Shown here: in pieces, positions 24,226 to 32,981 of the stretch
Layout of the letters: each line of letters begins with the position of its first letter
How positions within the stretch are numbered: the first letter of the stretch is position 1
Translations under genes and position numbers: made by a program
The notes under the pieces: generated by a model
What the model was told of the DNA's origin: nothing
The model's database searches: none
What the model saw: only the letters and a program-made list of their open reading frames with translations
Assembly: GCF_001654495.1 (NCBI RefSeq)
Contig: NZ_CP015849.1
Location: 5,683,001-5,747,000, forward strand
Length of the DNA: 64,000 bases
From: Streptomyces sp. SAT1
Lineage (GTDB): Bacteria > Actinomycetota > Actinomycetes > Streptomycetales > Streptomycetaceae
Direction: 5' to 3'

Positions 24226-25532
24226 GGGTTCCTCACTTCGGGTACGGGGTTCTGGAGCCGCTCGCGCAGGGCCGAGCGCAGCTGCCGCCACCACAGGGCC
24301 GAGCCGCCGACGGTCGCGGCGGCGACGCCCCAGGCCGAGCCGACGGTGCCGGCGAGGGCCGCGCCGCCGAGACCGCCGCCGACGTAGCAGGCGGAGGCGA
24401 GCAACTGGCAGCGCAGGCTGCGCCGGGCCGCGCCGAGCGCGCGCAGCCCGGCCGCGGCGCCGGTGCCCAGGCCCGCGCCCGCGACGCTGAGGGTGACCGG
24501 CACGATGAGCACGGCGGAGGAGTGCCAGACGTCGCCGAGCACCAGTTCGCCGAGCCGGTCCGGCATCAGCAGCAGCGCCCCGCCCCACAGCAGCGCGGCG
24601 GCGGCCTGGCCGCCGCCCAGGCCGAGGCAGAACGAGCCGAGGCGGTGCGGGGCCCGGCGCAGCACCCGGGCCGCCTCCGGGACGGTGACCAGCGACAGGC
24701 CCATCAGCACGGCGAGGAACGGTCCGAGCAGCAGTTCGGCGCCGCGCACCGCGCCCACCGCGCTCACCCCGGCGATCGCGCCGAGCCCGTACGCCCGCAG
24801 CTGGCCGGCGCCGCTGAGGCTGACGTTCTCGACCAGATACCGGTAGCCGAGGTCGCGCTGTTCGCGCAGCCAGCCGCGCGCCCGGCCCGGCCGGGGCCGG
24901 ATGCCGGACTGGAGGCAGCCGTAGCCGGCGGCCACCGTGGCGGCCGCGCCCCAGGCGAGTACGAAGGCGGGCACGCTGCCCACGCGGGCCGCCACGACCA
25001 TGGCCGGGACGAGCACGACACCGGACACGACGTCGTTGACGAACGCCTTGCGGCCGGCGCCCGCCGCGAAGAACGCGAACCGCCAGGAGTCCTGGAGCAG
25101 CAGCCCCGGCAGCATCACGCCGAGGCAGGCGAACGCGGGTCCCACCCGGCCGCCGAGGCCGAGCCCGGCCACCAGGCACGCGGCGCCGATGGCGCCGCCG
25201 ACGCCGAGCGCGGTGCCCGCCGACCGTTCCACGGCCGCGCGCCAGGATGCCTGCGGTACGCCGCTGAAGCGCACCACGAGCGGGTCGGTGGCCAGCCCGC
25301 GGGAGACGTTGAGGACCACGCCGTAGGTCACCCAGGCCAGGCTGAACACACCGAACGCGGTCACCCCCAGCGAGCGCGCCACGTACACGCCCACCACGAA
25401 GTTGGTGACGCTGGAGGCCGCCTGGTCGGCCAGTCCCCAGGACAGCCGGCCGAGGAGGGCGCGCTTGGCGGACCGCCCGCCGTCCGCGGCCCCGTCCGGC
25501 GGTGCCGCCGCCTGCTCCTCCCCGGTGGTCAT
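24222..25532 (-). CDS. polysaccharide flippase (Wzx/MATE-MVF superfamily), 436 aa
   Basis: About 12 hydrophobic helices follow a short cytoplasmic N-terminus. The segment SWGLADQAASSVTNFVVGVY followed by VARSLGVTAFGVFSLAW is typical of Wzx-like repeat-unit translocators. It should flip the lipid-linked oligosaccharide across the cytoplasmic membrane before polymerisation. ATG at 25532 lies 5 bases downstream of the DUF4910-like gene. Confidence 0.82.
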   Translation of the reverse strand: MTTGEEQAAAPPDGAADGGRSAKRALLGRLSWGLADQAASSVTNFVVGVYVARSLGVTAFGVFSLAWVTYGVVLNVSRGLATDPLVVRFSGVPQASWRAAVERSAGTALGVGGAIGAACLVAGLGLGGRVGPAFACLGVMLPGLLLQDSWRFAFFAAGAGRKAFVNDVVSGVVLVPAMVVAARVGSVPAFVLAWGAAATVAAGYGCLQSGIRPRPGRARGWLREQRDLGYRYLVENVSLSGAGQLRAYGLGAIAGVSAVGAVRGAELLLGPFLAVLMGLSLVTVPEAARVLRRAPHRLGSFCLGLGGGQAAAALLWGGALLLMPDRLGELVLGDVWHSSAVLIVPVTLSVAGAGLGTGAAAGLRALGAARRSLRCQLLASACYVGGGLGGAALAGTVGSAWGVAAATVGGSALWWRQLRSALRERLQNPVPEVRNP

Positions 25533-25537
25533 CGGCG

Positions 25538-26812
25538 TCACGCCTTGACCAGTCCGGCGCCGTGCAGGGCGTCGGCGGCGGCGGCCACGGCGTCGAAGGG
25601 CAGCCCGGACCGCTCGGCGACGTCCAGCAGGCTGTGCTCGCCGTCGGAGAGGCTGAGCACCCACAACATGGCGAGCTGGGCCTCCTTGGCGTCGCTGCGT
25701 CCGCCGAGCGAGTCGTACAGACCGCGGCGGCCCAACTGCGGTTCCCCGTACGGGCTGAGGTTGACGTAGCGCCGGTTGCGGTCCAGCACGGCGAACGCCT
25801 CGCGGCACACGGCGAGCGTGTCCGCCATCGCCTCGGGCGAGACGAGGTCCAGGTCGTCCGCCGAGGTGTGGTACTCCGGGTATCCGGCGTACGGGGTCCG
25901 GCTGAGCGAGCCCACGCCGAGATCGAACCCGGGCGAGCAGAACTGCCGCTCGTCGTAGCCGTACGGAGTGAACTCCCTTATCTCGTGCGGTCGTTCGGAG
26001 GCGGTCAGCACATGGCGCAGCACCCGGTCGATCTCCGCGTCGCCGCGCCTGCTCCGCTTGTACGTCAGACGGCCCGGGTCGCCGGCGCAGGCCAGCACCA
26101 GTCCGTGCCTGACCCGGTCGACGCGCTCCGCGTTGCGGGCCAGCCAGGTGATCGCCCCGATGGTGCCGGGCGCGAAGAGGAACCGGTAGGTGTAGTACGG
26201 CTGTTGCCCGGCCAGCGCCCGCGCCAGGAACACCGCCACCGCGACGCCGGCCAGGTTGTCGTTGGCCAGCGACGGGTGGCAGACGTGGGCGGAGACGATC
26301 ACCTCGTCGGGGACCTGCCCCGGGACCACGTGCTCGGCGTAGGTGAGGTGGCCGTCGGCCAGGGTGGAGTCGACGCGCACCTCGTACTCGCCCTCGGGCA
26401 GCGCGTCCAGCGTCTCCTGGGCCAGGCAGAAACCCCACTTGGGCTCGTAGTAGCTGGTGCGGTACGGCACCCAGGACGGATGCTCCGGCAGGGTGTACAG
26501 GTGCTCGCGCAGCTCGGCCAGCGGCAGGGTCGCCGCCACCGGCACGCTGTAGCCGAGCACATGCAGACTGGACGCGGCGAAGTCGACGACGCGGCGGCCC
26601 GAGGCGTCGGCGATGTACGCGTCCCGGATGTTCCACTCCCGCGGCACCGTCCAGTCGAGCACCTGCGTGCCGGTCGGCACCTCGTGCACGCGCAGCGGGA
26701 CGTACTCGCCGACGATCTCCAGCGTGGCGCGCACCCCGTCGCCTGTGATGCTCCGGCACAGCGGGTACAGCCGCTCCACCAGCGCGTACATCTCCTGGCC
26801 CGCGGCGGTCAC
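25538..26812 (-). CDS. DUF4910-type, zinc-aminopeptidase-like protein, 424 aa
   Basis: It resembles the DUF4910/DUF2172 proteins found in surface-polysaccharide clusters, with an M28-peptidase-like core and a C-terminal winged-helix tail. VIVSAHVCHPSLANDNLAGV holds the His and Asp of a co-catalytic metal site. GYPEYHTSADDLDLVSPEAM holds a late His/Asp pair. PREWNIRDAYIADASGRRVV is the N-terminal hallmark. The last 60 residues (LSLSDGEHSLLDVAERSGL) look like an HTH. GTG at 26812 gives a GTGA overlap with the SDR gene. It may remove or transfer an amide-linked group on the sugar; this is inference. Confidence 0.75.
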   Translation of the reverse strand: MTAAGQEMYALVERLYPLCRSITGDGVRATLEIVGEYVPLRVHEVPTGTQVLDWTVPREWNIRDAYIADASGRRVVDFAASSLHVLGYSVPVAATLPLAELREHLYTLPEHPSWVPYRTSYYEPKWGFCLAQETLDALPEGEYEVRVDSTLADGHLTYAEHVVPGQVPDEVIVSAHVCHPSLANDNLAGVAVAVFLARALAGQQPYYTYRFLFAPGTIGAITWLARNAERVDRVRHGLVLACAGDPGRLTYKRSRRGDAEIDRVLRHVLTASERPHEIREFTPYGYDERQFCSPGFDLGVGSLSRTPYAGYPEYHTSADDLDLVSPEAMADTLAVCREAFAVLDRNRRYVNLSPYGEPQLGRRGLYDSLGGRSDAKEAQLAMLWVLSLSDGEHSLLDVAERSGLPFDAVAAAADALHGAGLVKA

Positions 26813-27834
26813 CGGCGCCACCGCAGGGTGTCGTCGACGGCGCCCGCCTCGGCGGCCGCGCGCAGCACGGCGAGGCGGGTGAAGCGCCGCTCGAAGTCCT
26901 CCCGGGTCAGCCCGTGTTCGCGGTAGGCGTCGGCGAGTTCGAGCGCGCCCCGCTTCACCGTCCACTCGCACGCGAAGCCGGGCACCGCGGCGCGGAACCG
27001 GGAGAAGTCCACCCGGTAGGAGCGCGGATCGGCGCCGGTCTCCCCGGTGATCACCACCCGCGAGCCGTCCACGGCCTCCGCGACCTGCCCGGCGATCTCG
27101 GCGACCGTCACGTTGTTGGTCTCGCTGCCGATGTTGAACGCCCGGTCGTGCACCGCCTCTCGGGGCGCGGTCAGCGCCGCCGTGAAGGCCCGCGCGATGT
27201 CGGCGGCGTGCACCAGCGGGCGCCAGGGCGTGCCGTCGGAGAGCACCAGCACCTCGCCGGACAGCAGCGCGTGGCCCACCAGGTTGTTCAGCACGATGTC
27301 GGCGCGCAGCCGGGGCGAGTGGCCGAACGCGGTGGCGTTGCGCAGGTACACCGGACTGAAGTCGCCGTCGGCGAGGGCGTGCAGATCGTCCTCCACCCGC
27401 ACCTTGGACTCCGCGTACGGCGTCACCGGGCGCAGCGGGGCGTCCTCGGTCACCAGGTCGTCGCCGCCCGCCGCGCCGTAGACCGAGCACGTCGACGCGT
27501 ACAGGAAGCGCCGCACCCCGGCGTCGCGGGCCAGCCGGGCGAGCCGTACGGAGGCGCGGTGGTTGATGTCGTAGGTGAGGTCGGGCGCCAGCGACCCCAG
27601 CGGGTCGTTGGAGAGCGCGGCCAGGTGGATCACGGCGTCCACCCCGGCCACCTGGTCGGCGGTGACGTCGCGCAGGTCCACCCGGTGCCCCGGCGGGTCG
27701 TCCGGCACGGGGCCCAGCACGCAGTCGGCGAACAGGCCGGCGTCCAGCCCGACGACCTCGTGCCCGGCGGCGGTCAGCACCGGGGCCATCACGGTGCCCA
27801 GGTAGCCTAGGTGGCCGGTCAGCAGTACGCGCAA
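26809..27834 (-). CDS. extended SDR NAD-dependent epimerase/dehydratase, 341 aa
   Basis: This is a Rossmann nucleotide-sugar enzyme. The N-terminal LLTGHLGYLG is G-x-x-G-x-x-G, DAVIHLAALSNDPL follows, STCSVYG contributes the catalytic Ser/Thr, and PYAESK the Tyr-x3-Lys. The start is TTG at 27834. It is the only SDR in the operon, so it may act as the 4,6-dehydratase, the 4-reductase or an epimerase for the cytidylyltransferase product. Only 3 bases separate it from the PIG-L gene. Confidence 0.85.
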   Translation of the reverse strand: MRVLLTGHLGYLGTVMAPVLTAAGHEVVGLDAGLFADCVLGPVPDDPPGHRVDLRDVTADQVAGVDAVIHLAALSNDPLGSLAPDLTYDINHRASVRLARLARDAGVRRFLYASTCSVYGAAGGDDLVTEDAPLRPVTPYAESKVRVEDDLHALADGDFSPVYLRNATAFGHSPRLRADIVLNNLVGHALLSGEVLVLSDGTPWRPLVHAADIARAFTAALTAPREAVHDRAFNIGSETNNVTVAEIAGQVAEAVDGSRVVITGETGADPRSYRVDFSRFRAAVPGFACEWTVKRGALELADAYREHGLTREDFERRFTRLAVLRAAAEAGAVDDTLRWRR

Positions 27835-27837
27835 GGT

Positions 27838-28485
27838 TCATTCCCCCAGGTCGAGAGTGAGTTTGGTGACGGCGAACGCCTCGGCGTAGCGCGCGTGGCA
27901 TTCGATGCCGCGGATCCGGGCGAGCCCGAGGAAGGCCTCCCGGTCGTACCAGGGCCGGTGCCGCTGCGAGGGATAGTGCTCCTGGAGCAGCCGCACCTTC
28001 CGCTCGGCGGTCTCCGGCGACAGCGGCTGGTACACCGCCGGACGGCCGAGGTCGCCGTCCCACTTGACGATCTCGTAGCCGAGCACGAGGTGGTCGCGGA
28101 ACGCGGTGGGCAGCAGCCGTGCCAGGGTGCGGTGGTCCTGGTGCGCGTCGTCGGCGCGCGGGGCCAGCACGAGGTCCGGCTCGGTGCGCGCGCGCAGCTC
28201 CTCGACCGCCGCCTTGGCCTCCTCCCAGCGGGCCGGGATGCGGCCGTCGGGCAGTTTGAGCACGGTCAGCCGCAGGTCGGCGCCCGGACAGAAGGCGGCG
28301 AGCGCGGCCTGCTCCTCCTGCTCCCGCTCGCCGCCGCCACCGGAGAGCACCAGCGCGTCGACGCGGACGCCGGGCCGGGCGCGGCAGAGCGTCAGCAGGG
28401 TGCCGCCGGCGCCGATGGCGATGTCGTCGCAGTGCGCGCCGACCGCGACGACCCGGTCCAGGGGCCCGGCCCCGAGCCGAATCAC
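27838..28485 (-). CDS. PIG-L/LmbE-family deacetylase, 215 aa
   Basis: It is a zinc-dependent N-deacetylase of GlcNAc-like substrates. VVAVGAHCDDIAIGAGGTLL is the A-H-x-D-D signature, and LVLAPRADDAHQDHRTLARLL supplies the third metal ligand and the H-x-D-H motif. ALVLSGGGGEREQEEQAAL is the usual intervening stretch. GTG at 28485 overlaps the preceding stop by GTGA. Deacetylation would expose an amine on the sugar for later modification. Confidence 0.88.
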   Translation of the reverse strand: MIRLGAGPLDRVVAVGAHCDDIAIGAGGTLLTLCRARPGVRVDALVLSGGGGEREQEEQAALAAFCPGADLRLTVLKLPDGRIPARWEEAKAAVEELRARTEPDLVLAPRADDAHQDHRTLARLLPTAFRDHLVLGYEIVKWDGDLGRPAVYQPLSPETAERKVRLLQEHYPSQRHRPWYDREAFLGLARIRGIECHARYAEAFAVTKLTLDLGE

Positions 28486-29276
28486 GCCCGCGCTCCGGCG
28501 CCGGCCCGCTCCCACACGGCCCACGGCCGCTCGCCCCGGGCGTACGCCTCGTCGAGCGCGGCGCGCTCCTTGACGGTGTCGGTCGGCTTCCAGAAACCGC
28601 GGTGCCGGTACGCCGTCAGCCGTCCGCGCTTGGCCAGTTCGGCGCACCCGTCGGCCACCAGGTCGCCGTTCTCCGGGATGTGGTCGAAGACCTCCTGGCG
28701 GAGCACGAAGTAGCCGCCGTTCTCCCACAGCGGCAGTTCGCTCACCGCGGTGATGCCGCCCACCAGTCCGTCGTCGCCCAGCTCCACGCAGTGGAACGAG
28801 GACTGCGGCGGCACCACCATCATCGAGGCGCCCGCGTCGCGCCGCGCGAACCGGTCGATCATCTCCGGCAGCGGCGCGTCGGTGAGCACGTCGGCGTAGT
28901 TGGCGAGGAACATCTCGTCGCCGTCCAGATGGTGGCGCACCCGGCGCAGCCGCTCGCCGATCGGCGACTCCAGGCCCGTCTGCGCGAACGTGATCGTCCA
29001 CGAGGAGATGTCGGTGGACAGCAGCTCGGTCCGCCCGCCGCGCAGCACGAAGTCGTTGGAGGCCGTCTCCTCGTAGCGGAGGAAGAACTCCTTGATGTGG
29101 TGGGCCCCGTAGCCCAGGCACAGGATGAACTCCGTGTGCCCGTAGTGCGCGTAGTAGCGCATCACGTGCCAGATCAGCGGGCGCGGGCCGACCATCGCCA
29201 TCGGCTTGGGCACGTCGTCGGAGGTGCCGTTGCGCATGCGCAGCCCGTAGCCGCCGCAGAAGAGAACGACCTTCAT
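28482..29276 (-). CDS. sugar-1-phosphate nucleotidyltransferase (RfbF-like cytidylyltransferase), 264 aa
   Basis: It looks like a glucose-1-phosphate cytidylyltransferase relative. VVLFCGGYGLRMRNGTSDD, then VPKPMAMVGPRPLIWHVMRYY give the pyrophosphorylase signature. MFLANYADVLTD gives the metal Asp, and HRGFWKPTDTVKERAALDEA is the RfbF-type C-terminal segment. It would activate hexose-1-phosphate as CDP- (or dTDP-) sugar. ATGA overlap with the methyltransferase. A separate CDP-glucose 4,6-dehydratase is not found nearby. Confidence 0.85.
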   Translation of the reverse strand: MKVVLFCGGYGLRMRNGTSDDVPKPMAMVGPRPLIWHVMRYYAHYGHTEFILCLGYGAHHIKEFFLRYEETASNDFVLRGGRTELLSTDISSWTITFAQTGLESPIGERLRRVRHHLDGDEMFLANYADVLTDAPLPEMIDRFARRDAGASMMVVPPQSSFHCVELGDDGLVGGITAVSELPLWENGGYFVLRQEVFDHIPENGDLVADGCAELAKRGRLTAYRHRGFWKPTDTVKERAALDEAYARGERPWAVWERAGAGARA

Positions 29277-30508
29277 GGCCTGACCTCGACAATGCTCAGT
29301 TCCGGTATGGGGAAGACCAGCCGGCCGCCCCAGTCGTGCACATAGGACAGCTGCTCGACCAGCTCGGCCCGCAGGTTCCACGGCAGGACCAGGACGTAGT
29401 CGGGCCGGTCGGCGGCGATCCGCTCGGGCGGCAGGACCGGGACGCGGGTGCCGGGGGTGAACCTGCCGTGCTTGTACGGGTTGCGGTCGACCGTGTACGG
29501 GAGCAGGTCGGGCCGGATGCCGCAGTGGTTGAGCAGGGTGTTGCCCTTGCCCGGGGCGCCGTAGCCGACCACCGTCTCGCCGCGGTCGGCCGCCTCGACG
29601 AGGAACCGCAGCAGATCGCGGCGCACCTTGGCCACCCGGGCGGAGAACTCGGTGTAACCGGACAGCTCTTGCAGCCCGGCGGCCCGCTCCCGGGCCAGCA
29701 CGTCGGCCACGCGCCGCGACGGCGTACCGGCCGCCTCGGCGGGCCGGGCCCACAGCCGGATCGAACCGCCGTGCGTGGGCAGCAGCTCGACGTCCACGAG
29801 CGCGAGCCCGCCGCCGGCCAGCGCGCGGATCGCGGAGGCGACCGTGTAGTACTGGAAGTGCTCGTGGTAGATCGTGTCGTACTGGTTCTCCTCGATCAGG
29901 GTCAGCAGGTGCTGCACCTCGACACAGACCCAGCCGTCGTCGGCGACCAGGGCGCGCAGGCCCCGGGTGAAGCCGGTGACGTCGGGGATGTGCGCGTACA
30001 CGTTGTTGGCCACGACCAGGTCGGCCGGGCCGTGCTCGGCGCGGACGGCCGCTCCGGTGTCCGGGTCGAGGAACGCGGTGAGCGTGGGCACGCCCGCCTC
30101 CAGCGCCGCCGCGCCCACGTTCACCGACGGCTCGACGCCCAGGCAGCGGATCCTGCGGTCCACCACGTGCCGCAGCAGGTACCCGTCGTTGCTGGCGACC
30201 TCGACCACGAAGGAGCCCTCGTCCAGGCCCAGCCGCCGCACGGCGCCGTCGACGAACGCGCGCGCGTGCTCCACCCAGGAGGCCGAGTACGAGGAGAAGT
30301 ACGCGTACTCCTTGAACGTCTCCTCCGGTGTGATCAGCGGCGGGAGCTGCGCCAGCCAGCAGTCGGTGCAGACCCGCAGGTGCAGCGGGTACGCCGGTTC
30401 CGGCTCGTCCAGCTGGTCCGCTGCGAGGAAGCTCTCGCACGGTGGTGTCGCCCCCAGGTCGACGACGCTCGCCATCGCCTCGGAGCCGCAGAGTCGGCAT
30501 CGTGTCAT
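29273..30508 (-). CDS. sugar C-methyltransferase (TylCIII/NovU-like), 411 aa
   Basis: The N-terminal C-R-L-C-G...C-T-D-C zinc-binding domain is followed by the SAM motif VVEVASNDGYLLRH and ends in the conserved VVGYGAPGKGNTLLNHCGI C-terminal domain. YDTIYHEHFQYYTVASA contains the Tyr/His catalytic region. This set defines NDP-4-keto-sugar C3-methyltransferases. It implies a branched-chain sugar in the polymer. ATG 30508 overlaps the glycosyltransferase stop. Confidence 0.88.
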   Translation of the reverse strand: MTRCRLCGSEAMASVVDLGATPPCESFLAADQLDEPEPAYPLHLRVCTDCWLAQLPPLITPEETFKEYAYFSSYSASWVEHARAFVDGAVRRLGLDEGSFVVEVASNDGYLLRHVVDRRIRCLGVEPSVNVGAAALEAGVPTLTAFLDPDTGAAVRAEHGPADLVVANNVYAHIPDVTGFTRGLRALVADDGWVCVEVQHLLTLIEENQYDTIYHEHFQYYTVASAIRALAGGGLALVDVELLPTHGGSIRLWARPAEAAGTPSRRVADVLARERAAGLQELSGYTEFSARVAKVRRDLLRFLVEAADRGETVVGYGAPGKGNTLLNHCGIRPDLLPYTVDRNPYKHGRFTPGTRVPVLPPERIAADRPDYVLVLPWNLRAELVEQLSYVHDWGGRLVFPIPELSIVEVRP

Positions 30509-31746
30509 CCGCTGTCCCCATCCCCCCTGCCCGCGCGGGAACCCCCGCCACGGGCCAGTGCCGTCCGTCCCGCGATCGCGGTGCGGTACCCCTCCAGCAG
30601 GCGCTCCAGCCCGACGGCCGGGCTGAAGCCCTGCTCGTAACGGAGCCGGGCCGCCCGGCCCATCGCCTCGCCCGGCGCGCCCTCGGCGGTGATCCGGCGC
30701 AGGCAGGACGCGAGCGAGGCGGCCTCGCCCGGCCGGTGCAGCAGCCCGGTCACCCCGTCCTCGACGAGTTCGGTGAAGGCGCCGTGTGCGGCGGCGACGG
30801 CCGGGACGCCCGCCGCCATCGCCTCCACCACCACCAGGCCGAACGCCTCCAGCCAGGTCGACGGCGCCACCACGGCCACCGACCGGGCGACGGCCCGGCG
30901 GCACTCGTCCCGGTCGAGCAGACCGGCGTAACGCACGTCGTCGCGGCCCGCCGCCCAGGCGGTCACCTCCCGCTCCAGCGGCCCCGCCCCGGCGATCACC
31001 AGCGGTACGCCCGCACCGCCGCCGGCCGCGATCTCGTCCCACGCGGCCATCAGCAGCCGTACGCCCTTGGTCTCCGCGAGCCGGCCCAGGTACAGCAGGT
31101 GCTCGCCGGGGCCGTCGCGGCGGACGCCCGGCTCGGGCACGAAGTTGTGCTTCACCGCCAGCCGCTCGGCCGGCATCCCGGCCCGGACCAGGACCTCGCG
31201 CTGCGCCGCGGAGATGCAGAAGAACCGCTCCACGCCCGTCCACCACCGCCGCCGGTTGACCGCCATGCCGACCGCGAGCGGCACCGTCGCCAGCCGGGAG
31301 CCGCGGTAGCAGCCGTGCCGGACGGCGGGCAGCGGCGTGGACCCGACGCACTCGGTGCACGCCCGGCCGTCCCGGTGCAGCGTGCCGGGCGGGCAGACCT
31401 GGGTGTAGTTGTGCAGCGTGGCGACGGCGGGCACCCCGGTGTCGGCGCAGGCGGCCAGCACCGCGGGGGACAGCAGCGGGAAGACGTTGTGGATGTGCAC
31501 CACGTCCGGCCGTGCCGTACGCAGCCGGGCGGCGAGTTCCGCGCGGACCGCCGGGTTCCACGGCACCAGCAGCGGGACGGCGGCCTTGCCCGGCAGGGAC
31601 CGGGCGGCGATGTCGTCGCTGCGCCGCTCGAACACCTCGACCCGGTGCCCGGCCTCGCGCAGCAGCGCCACCTCCTGGTCGACGACCTTGTTCTCCCCGC
31701 TCGGCTGCGCCGACGCGTAGCGGTTGTGCACCACGAGGACACGCAT
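30505..31746 (-). CDS. family 4 glycosyltransferase, 413 aa
   Basis: This is a GT-B retaining transferase. RVLVVHNRYASAQPSGENKV is the N-terminal loop; PDVVHIHNVFPLLSPAVL and ATLHNYTQVCPPGTL follow. The C-terminal donor site is APSTWLEAFGLVVVEAMAAG with the E-x7-E motif. Four cysteines between about residues 132 and 155 (PPGTLHRDGRACTECVG, RHGCYRG) may bind a metal, as in several capsule GT4 enzymes. It lies next to the Wzy-like gene. Confidence 0.9.
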   Translation of the reverse strand: MRVLVVHNRYASAQPSGENKVVDQEVALLREAGHRVEVFERRSDDIAARSLPGKAAVPLLVPWNPAVRAELAARLRTARPDVVHIHNVFPLLSPAVLAACADTGVPAVATLHNYTQVCPPGTLHRDGRACTECVGSTPLPAVRHGCYRGSRLATVPLAVGMAVNRRRWWTGVERFFCISAAQREVLVRAGMPAERLAVKHNFVPEPGVRRDGPGEHLLYLGRLAETKGVRLLMAAWDEIAAGGGAGVPLVIAGAGPLEREVTAWAAGRDDVRYAGLLDRDECRRAVARSVAVVAPSTWLEAFGLVVVEAMAAGVPAVAAAHGAFTELVEDGVTGLLHRPGEAASLASCLRRITAEGAPGEAMGRAARLRYEQGFSPAVGLERLLEGYRTAIAGRTALARGGGSRAGRGDGDSG

Positions 31747-31748
31747 GC

Positions 31749-32981
31749 TCAGGTCACCTCCCCACTCTCGGCCCAGCGCGGCACGTGCCGCCGGGGGACG
31801 CCGGGCGCCGGAAGCGCGGCGGCCTCGGCGGGCGTGGCCAGCAGCGAGGCGGCCACGGCCAGATGCAGCAGATACGGCGAGGCGTCGCCCAGCCCGGCCT
31901 CGGTGTACGACGCGATGGCGCAGTAGGTGATCAGGAAGATCGCGCAGGCCCGCGACAGCGACGGCGGGCGCAGCAGCGCGACACCGCCGAGGACGGCGAT
32001 GACCGCCGCGACCAGGGCGACGCCCAGCACGCCCTGCTCGTTGTAGACGGCAAGCCAGCTGTTGTCGATCGGCAGCCCGTCGAAGGACTTGTCGCCCAGG
32101 CCCGCGCCGAACAGGTACTCCGTGGTCGTCCGGGGCGCCGTCAGCAGCGCGTGCCAGACCTTGGCGCGGCCGGTGAGGCTGGAGAAGTTCTCCTGGCTCT
32201 GCCCGCGCAGGAACCACGTCCGCACCGCCGAGGAGAAGCCCACCGCGGCCACCGCGCCGCACAGCAGGGCCCAGGCGAAGAACCGGCGGGCGGCGGCGCT
32301 GGTCAGCACGAGCGAGCCGATCGCCGCCGCCAGCCCGATGAGCAGCCCCAGCGTGGCCGTGCGGGTGTGGGTCAGCGCCAGCAGCACCAGGGACGGCACG
32401 ACGACCACCGCCGCACTGGTCCGGTCGGTGCGGCGGCCCAGCACCAGCAGCACGGTCAGCCCGATGATCACCGCCGCGTACTGCCCGATCTGCGGCGGGG
32501 TCAGCGGCCACCACGCGCCGACCAGCCGCCCGCCGTAGAGGTCGGGCAGCGCCGCGCCCGGCGAGGCGAGCAGACCGGCGGCCACCGAGGCGAGCACCGC
32601 CAGATACATCCGGATGTGCTGCCGTACGAACGTCGTGCCGCCGTCCCACCAGCGGCTGAGCAGCCACAGCGTGCTCACGAACAGCGCCAGCCTGCCGCAG
32701 CGGAACAGCGCGCCGAACCCGGACGCCAGATGCACGCTGGAGATCACGCTCGGCACCAGCAGCAGGGTGAGCAGCAGCAGATAGGCGCCGGGACGGATCC
32801 GCACCCGGGGATTGGCCGCGAGCGCCAGCGCGAACGCGGCGACCAGCGCCCCCATGGTGACCATCTGGATGAGCGAGCGGGGCAGCGGCACGATGGTGCG
32901 CGCCCCGGCGGAGCCGAGCGTGTTGAGGACCAGCAGCCCCCAGGACGCCCCGACGATCCGCGACGTGCGGTCAGCCGCCAT
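31749..32981 (-). CDS. O-antigen ligase/polymerase (Wzy-like) membrane protein, 410 aa
   Basis: Roughly 11-12 hydrophobic segments, with a large loop after the sixth to eighth segments containing RGQSQENFSSLTGRAKVWH and YLFGAGLGDKSFDGLPIDNS, are typical of Wzy_C/O-antigen ligase proteins. It should polymerise repeat units on the outer face of the membrane. ATG at 32981 overlaps the beta-helix gene by 11 bases; GTG at 32990 is an alternative. The stop lies 2 bases before the GT4 ATG. Confidence 0.85.
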   Translation of the reverse strand: MAADRTSRIVGASWGLLVLNTLGSAGARTIVPLPRSLIQMVTMGALVAAFALALAANPRVRIRPGAYLLLLTLLLVPSVISSVHLASGFGALFRCGRLALFVSTLWLLSRWWDGGTTFVRQHIRMYLAVLASVAAGLLASPGAALPDLYGGRLVGAWWPLTPPQIGQYAAVIIGLTVLLVLGRRTDRTSAAVVVVPSLVLLALTHTRTATLGLLIGLAAAIGSLVLTSAAARRFFAWALLCGAVAAVGFSSAVRTWFLRGQSQENFSSLTGRAKVWHALLTAPRTTTEYLFGAGLGDKSFDGLPIDNSWLAVYNEQGVLGVALVAAVIAVLGGVALLRPPSLSRACAIFLITYCAIASYTEAGLGDASPYLLHLAVAASLLATPAEAAALPAPGVPRRHVPRWAESGEVT

